In this document: positions 61,301 through 64,000 of the stretch, piece after piece
Numbering within the stretch: position 1 is the first letter of the stretch
Layout of the letters: the number at the start of each line of letters is the position of its first letter
Position numbers and translations under genes: made by a program
The notes under the pieces: model-generated
Databases searched by the model: none
Seen by the model: only the letters and a program-made list of their open reading frames with translations
Told to the model about the DNA's origin: nothing
Assembly (NCBI GenBank): GCA_032718475.1
Contig: JAUCBJ010008124.1
Coordinates: 47,501 to 111,500, forward strand
DNA: 64,000 nucleotides
From: Nemertoderma westbladi
Taxonomy: Eukaryota > Xenacoelomorpha > Nemertodermatida > Nemertodermatidae
Direction of reading: 5' to 3'

Positions 61301-62955
61301 TGAACCGCAGATAAATTAATGTGTTTACTTCGAAGTTTTTCTTCTTGAAAAAATGGCACAGAGGAAGAATGTTCGAACGCAAAAGATTTACATCGTCGGT
61401 TTAAATCATTCACTGAGAACATTTTATCAACAAATATAAATTTGTATAGGGCTGCGGAAATGACATAAATGCATACACCTTCAAATAGGTCATGCATAAT
61501 GTCAAATGTGGAATTTTTAGACACATGATATGAAGGCAGTTGGTTGAAAATAGAAAATTCTTTTATACCTGTCGATGATGGATCGTTACATTGTATATCA
61601 CTGTCATAATCAGAGTATTTTCTCAAAATTCCTTTATCTTCTGTCCACATATTTATAAAATTATTTCTGTGGCATTTACAGTACCGACAGGGAAAGTTTC
61701 CCGTAAATCCTGAAATATATCCTAGTAATGCATTAAGGTCTAGGTTATCACCATGTAATTGGGAAATTACAATTCGTACGTTATAATTTACACCATTATA
61801 AGCAATATCAATTCCATCAATTTCCAACTTACATAGATTATCAATTAAAATTTGAAAAATATTATTACCAAATTGAGCTCTGTCTGAAGCACTGTGCATA
61901 AAGGAAAGAAATAAATTAGACAGTTTACTATTAATACGAGGAGGAATACCTTTTAAAGTAATATAAGAATTGCCCACTTTATGAATATTTGCCTTAGATC
62001 CTAATGGGTTACAAACCTCAAAATCATCGTGATATAAAAAAGCAGGAATTACTATGCAGTTCTTATCGTCCATATATTTCAACCTAGTTTCGTTTGATTT
62101 CCAAATAAGTCCATCTTTAAAATCACAAATCATATCGGATTCTGTGGTAGAAGATAAATATTCGATAACGGTATTAAAAACATTTGGCAAAGATAAAAAC
62201 TTTCTAAAAAGGGATTCTAAGGGTATGTAATTACAGGATAAGAGCTTTGTTTTATATACTAGATTACTTGGTTGACCTACATGGTGTGCATCCATAGTCT
62301 GCTCAACAGGAAATGATTTGGGTGGGATGTATGCTCCAATCTGCTCAAGAACTTTGAGTTGCATATACTCTGATTTAATGCCTTTAAAGGGATCTGAGTA
62401 GATTTTCAGCGCATCCCGTAATACAGAGAGTTCCGCCGAATAAGAGTCCGTATTTGATTCCAAAATATAATTTAAAGCATTACTAATAAGTTTAAATGGT
62501 TGCATAAAATAGGTATCAATCTCAGATATCAAGTTTTGAGTGACACTCCAAGGCACAGCTGCATTCCCTCTTAATTTTGAAATGAAACTCAACCCAATGC
62601 TACTTATTTGCATACCATTAAAATTAATTATTCCATTTGACATTAATAGTTTGATTTCTTCTAAATGATTGTCATTACCCGCAATATTAGAATTATCATT
62701 ATCTGTTTCATGGCATTCACTTCCACTCACAGATTCACTGGCAATTGATTGCTCTACATCTAGTGATAGACCCAGAATATGTTTGTTTTTAATATGATCT
62801 TCCAAAGATTCAAATTTAAAGTAGTCTATGCTACATCCATCCTGTCCACAAAGTAGTCGCTCTCCTCGCACTTTTTTGAAATGTACAAATCTGAGATGAT
62901 TTCGATATAATTGAAATGAACTAATTTTCACTTTGCAGTATGGACACACCACCAT
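61267..62955 (-). pseudogene. CACTA-like transposase, N-terminal and catalytic part
   Basis: An open frame of 562 codons from a true ATG. Two C2H2 zinc fingers lie at the N-terminus: C4/C7/H20/H25 and C36/C41/H54/H59, probably for DNA binding. An acidic, Ser/Asn-rich linker covers about 65-98. The catalytic half has YHDDFEVCNPLGS (Asp310/Asp311/Glu313), LHGDNLD (Asp403) followed by a C-x2-C-x-C cluster (C423, C426, C428), and FDIMHDLFEGV (Asp489, Glu492). These blocks match, from memory, the animal CACTA-type transposases; I infer the DDE triad from Asp310 or 311, Asp403 and Glu492. The frame leaves homology after residue 552 (INLSAVQ) and stops ten codons later, because one base is missing relative to the downstream frame at 60446-61300. 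Together about 835 residues would be expected. Marked broken; a splice or programmed shift is less likely since no slippery heptamer is present. Confidence 0.82.
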
Positions 62956-63429
62956 GATTAAAGAAATGACCAGAATAAAGTTACCACGAACAATATATAT
63001 GATATAGCAAATAATGCTGTGAACTGAGACTGAACTGAATTCGGAACTGAAATTAACTGAAGGTGTTTTATAATAATATTAGTGCTTATCAATAATTGAA
63101 GCTAAGTAGAGAAATAAAAAAAACAAATGAGGTAGATAACTTACAGCAAAGTTTCAATTCACAACACGAATTTAGATAGGCCTAATATAAAACATATCAG
63201 AGTGAGCAGTAACAATCAACAATTGACAAAAGAAAACAAAAAAACATTCGCGAAGTACAAAATGATATATTGATAATGGCAGTGAATAAAAATCAAATTA
63301 AATCATTGCAAACTTAATGTACAAACACATATGTCTTTGTGTATGTTTAAATACACTTCACTCGAATTCTCTGTAGTATATAGTCATATATTATATCTCG
63401 TTATGACAGGTACGAACAGTCAAACATTA
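62956..63429. other. Spacer between companion ORF and transposase
   Basis: About 470 AT-rich bases separate the stop of the companion frame from the transposase ATG on the same strand. One TTGACAA motif occurs near 63223. No other coding potential is seen. It may hold the transposase promoter or an intron joining the two frames; neither can be shown from sequence alone. Confidence 0.45.
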
Positions 63430-64000
63430 TTACTCATCGTTGCCAAACTTAATGTCTGAGAGTAATGATGAAACTTTACTCGATTCCTCGGTAGCTGGAA
63501 TACCATATAGACGTTCAAGGAAGAGCCAAACATTCTTCGAAGCAAGTTGATACTGCAGATTAGCAACATGTATCAGTTTGAACGTAAGGTCTAACGCCTG
63601 GAGTAAAGAAGACCTAACGAATCTGTATGAATTGTATATAACAACGGATTGCTTCGTGTCGGATAAATATACTATGAATGGAGCCAGAGATATTTCCATT
63701 GAAGCATATCGGTTAGACATTTCAAGAACCTGTCTGTCTAGTGAGGCATGATCCTCCGATGTCATAATAAAGGAATTAAGACATTCTTCTAGAGTTGGCC
63801 GCCATATCTTACGCTTAGAAGAGCCTGGGAGTTTAACCCACGTCCTGTTACACAACTTGTATGGAAGGCCCGCTAAGGCATGTCCTACGATAGAATCCTC
63901 GGTTTTATATTGTTTCGCCATTCTGCGATGTTCTCCAGTCATTGAATGTAATATATCAAAACACACATCTTCAAAGGAAGACTCAAAAAGGACATTCGGG
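63430..64000 (-). CDS. Probable CACTA companion protein, C-terminal part, runs off window
   Basis: The frame is open from the right edge to the stop at 63430-63432. The codon read as a start near 63966 is GTG inside an open frame that continues upstream (PNVLFESSFEDVCFDIL), so the true start is outside the window. About 189 residues are visible. Recognisable blocks are WRPTLEECLNSFI about two-fifths of the way along and, near the C-terminus, LDLTFKLIHVANLQYQ followed by KNVWLFLERLYGI. The last pattern, with a hydrophobic helix, a Y and then VW-x-FL-x-x-x-YGI, resembles the second protein encoded by animal CACTA elements beside the transposase. It is upstream of the transposase on the same strand. 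Its biochemical role is unknown; an accessory DNA-binding role would be inference. Confidence 0.6.
   Translation of the reverse strand, partial: PNVLFESSFEDVCFDILHSMTGEHRRMAKQYKTEDSIVGHALAGLPYKLCNRTWVKLPGSSKRKIWRPTLEECLNSFIMTSEDHASLDRQVLEMSNRYASMEISLAPFIVYLSDTKQSVVIYNSYRFVRSSLLQALDLTFKLIHVANLQYQLASKNVWLFLERLYGIPATEESSKVSSLLSDIKFGNDE

Larger units (their letters stand above)
59487..64000 (-). mobile_element. CACTA (EnSpm)-like DNA transposon, right end beyond window
   Basis: The element starts with CACTCTTAAAAAAG at 59487, a CACT-type terminus, followed by about 300 bases dense in TTGNCAA-like motifs in both orientations, as expected for subterminal transposase-binding repeats of CACTA elements. 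Its genes run on the minus strand: a zinc-finger transposase (60446-62955, frameshifted) and an upstream companion ORF reaching the window edge. The opposite terminus and hence the target duplication (3 bp in this superfamily) lie outside the window. Assignment rests on terminus, subterminal structure and recall of animal CACTA transposases with the same motif order. Confidence 0.78.

Noticed and set aside
61107-61319. 70-codon plus-strand frame
   Set aside because: Antisense to the transposase; no motif of its own.

Overview
The window looks like eukaryotic, most likely invertebrate-animal, heterochromatin. No cellular gene is recognisable. What can be identified is a tandem satellite more than 50 kb long, one non-LTR retrotransposon with an intact reading frame, a second small fragment of the same retrotransposon family, and most of a CACTA-type DNA transposon. 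The AT-rich flanks, the single-ORF endonuclease/reverse-transcriptase element with a trimer tail, and the animal-style zinc-finger CACTA transposase all point to a metazoan. The species cannot be named from the sequence.

Layout. (1) 1-2240 is AT-rich left flank without a recognisable gene. It contains a minus-strand fragment (1810-1903) of the retrotransposon 3' end and, directly next to it, a possible hAT-type terminus. (2) 2241-52136 is a satellite with a 52-bp basic unit, all copies in the same orientation. Length variants of about 46, 55 and 59 bp and many rare point variants make it a mosaic of larger duplicated blocks. (3) 52137-55893 is the retrotransposon, inserted into one satellite unit with a probable 15-bp target-site duplication. 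It has a strongly structured 5' leader, one ORF (1098 aa from the likely ATG) and a (TAG)n tail. (4) 55894-59086 is the same satellite again. (5) 59087-59486 is unassigned sequence. (6) 59487-64000 is a CACTA-like transposon running off the right edge: a CACTC terminus, a subterminal region dense in TTGNCAA-like motifs, a transposase split by a one-base frameshift (minus strand, 60446-62955), and the C-terminal part of a probable companion ORF (minus strand, 63430 to the edge).

Nothing here works as a pathway; the window is a record of repeat activity. The retrotransposon is probably the youngest insertion, since its ORF is open and its target duplication matches the satellite. The CACTA copy is already damaged. 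The satellite has gone through repeated block duplications, traceable through rare variants at exactly constant spacings.

The observation most worth following is the retrotransposon leader. Two diverged tandem modules (from 52338 and from 52448) keep the same two hairpins while stem bases changed in compensating pairs, which suggests selection on RNA structure. The many minus-strand open frames over the satellite are by-products of a 52-bp period that lacks stops on that strand and are not annotated as genes.
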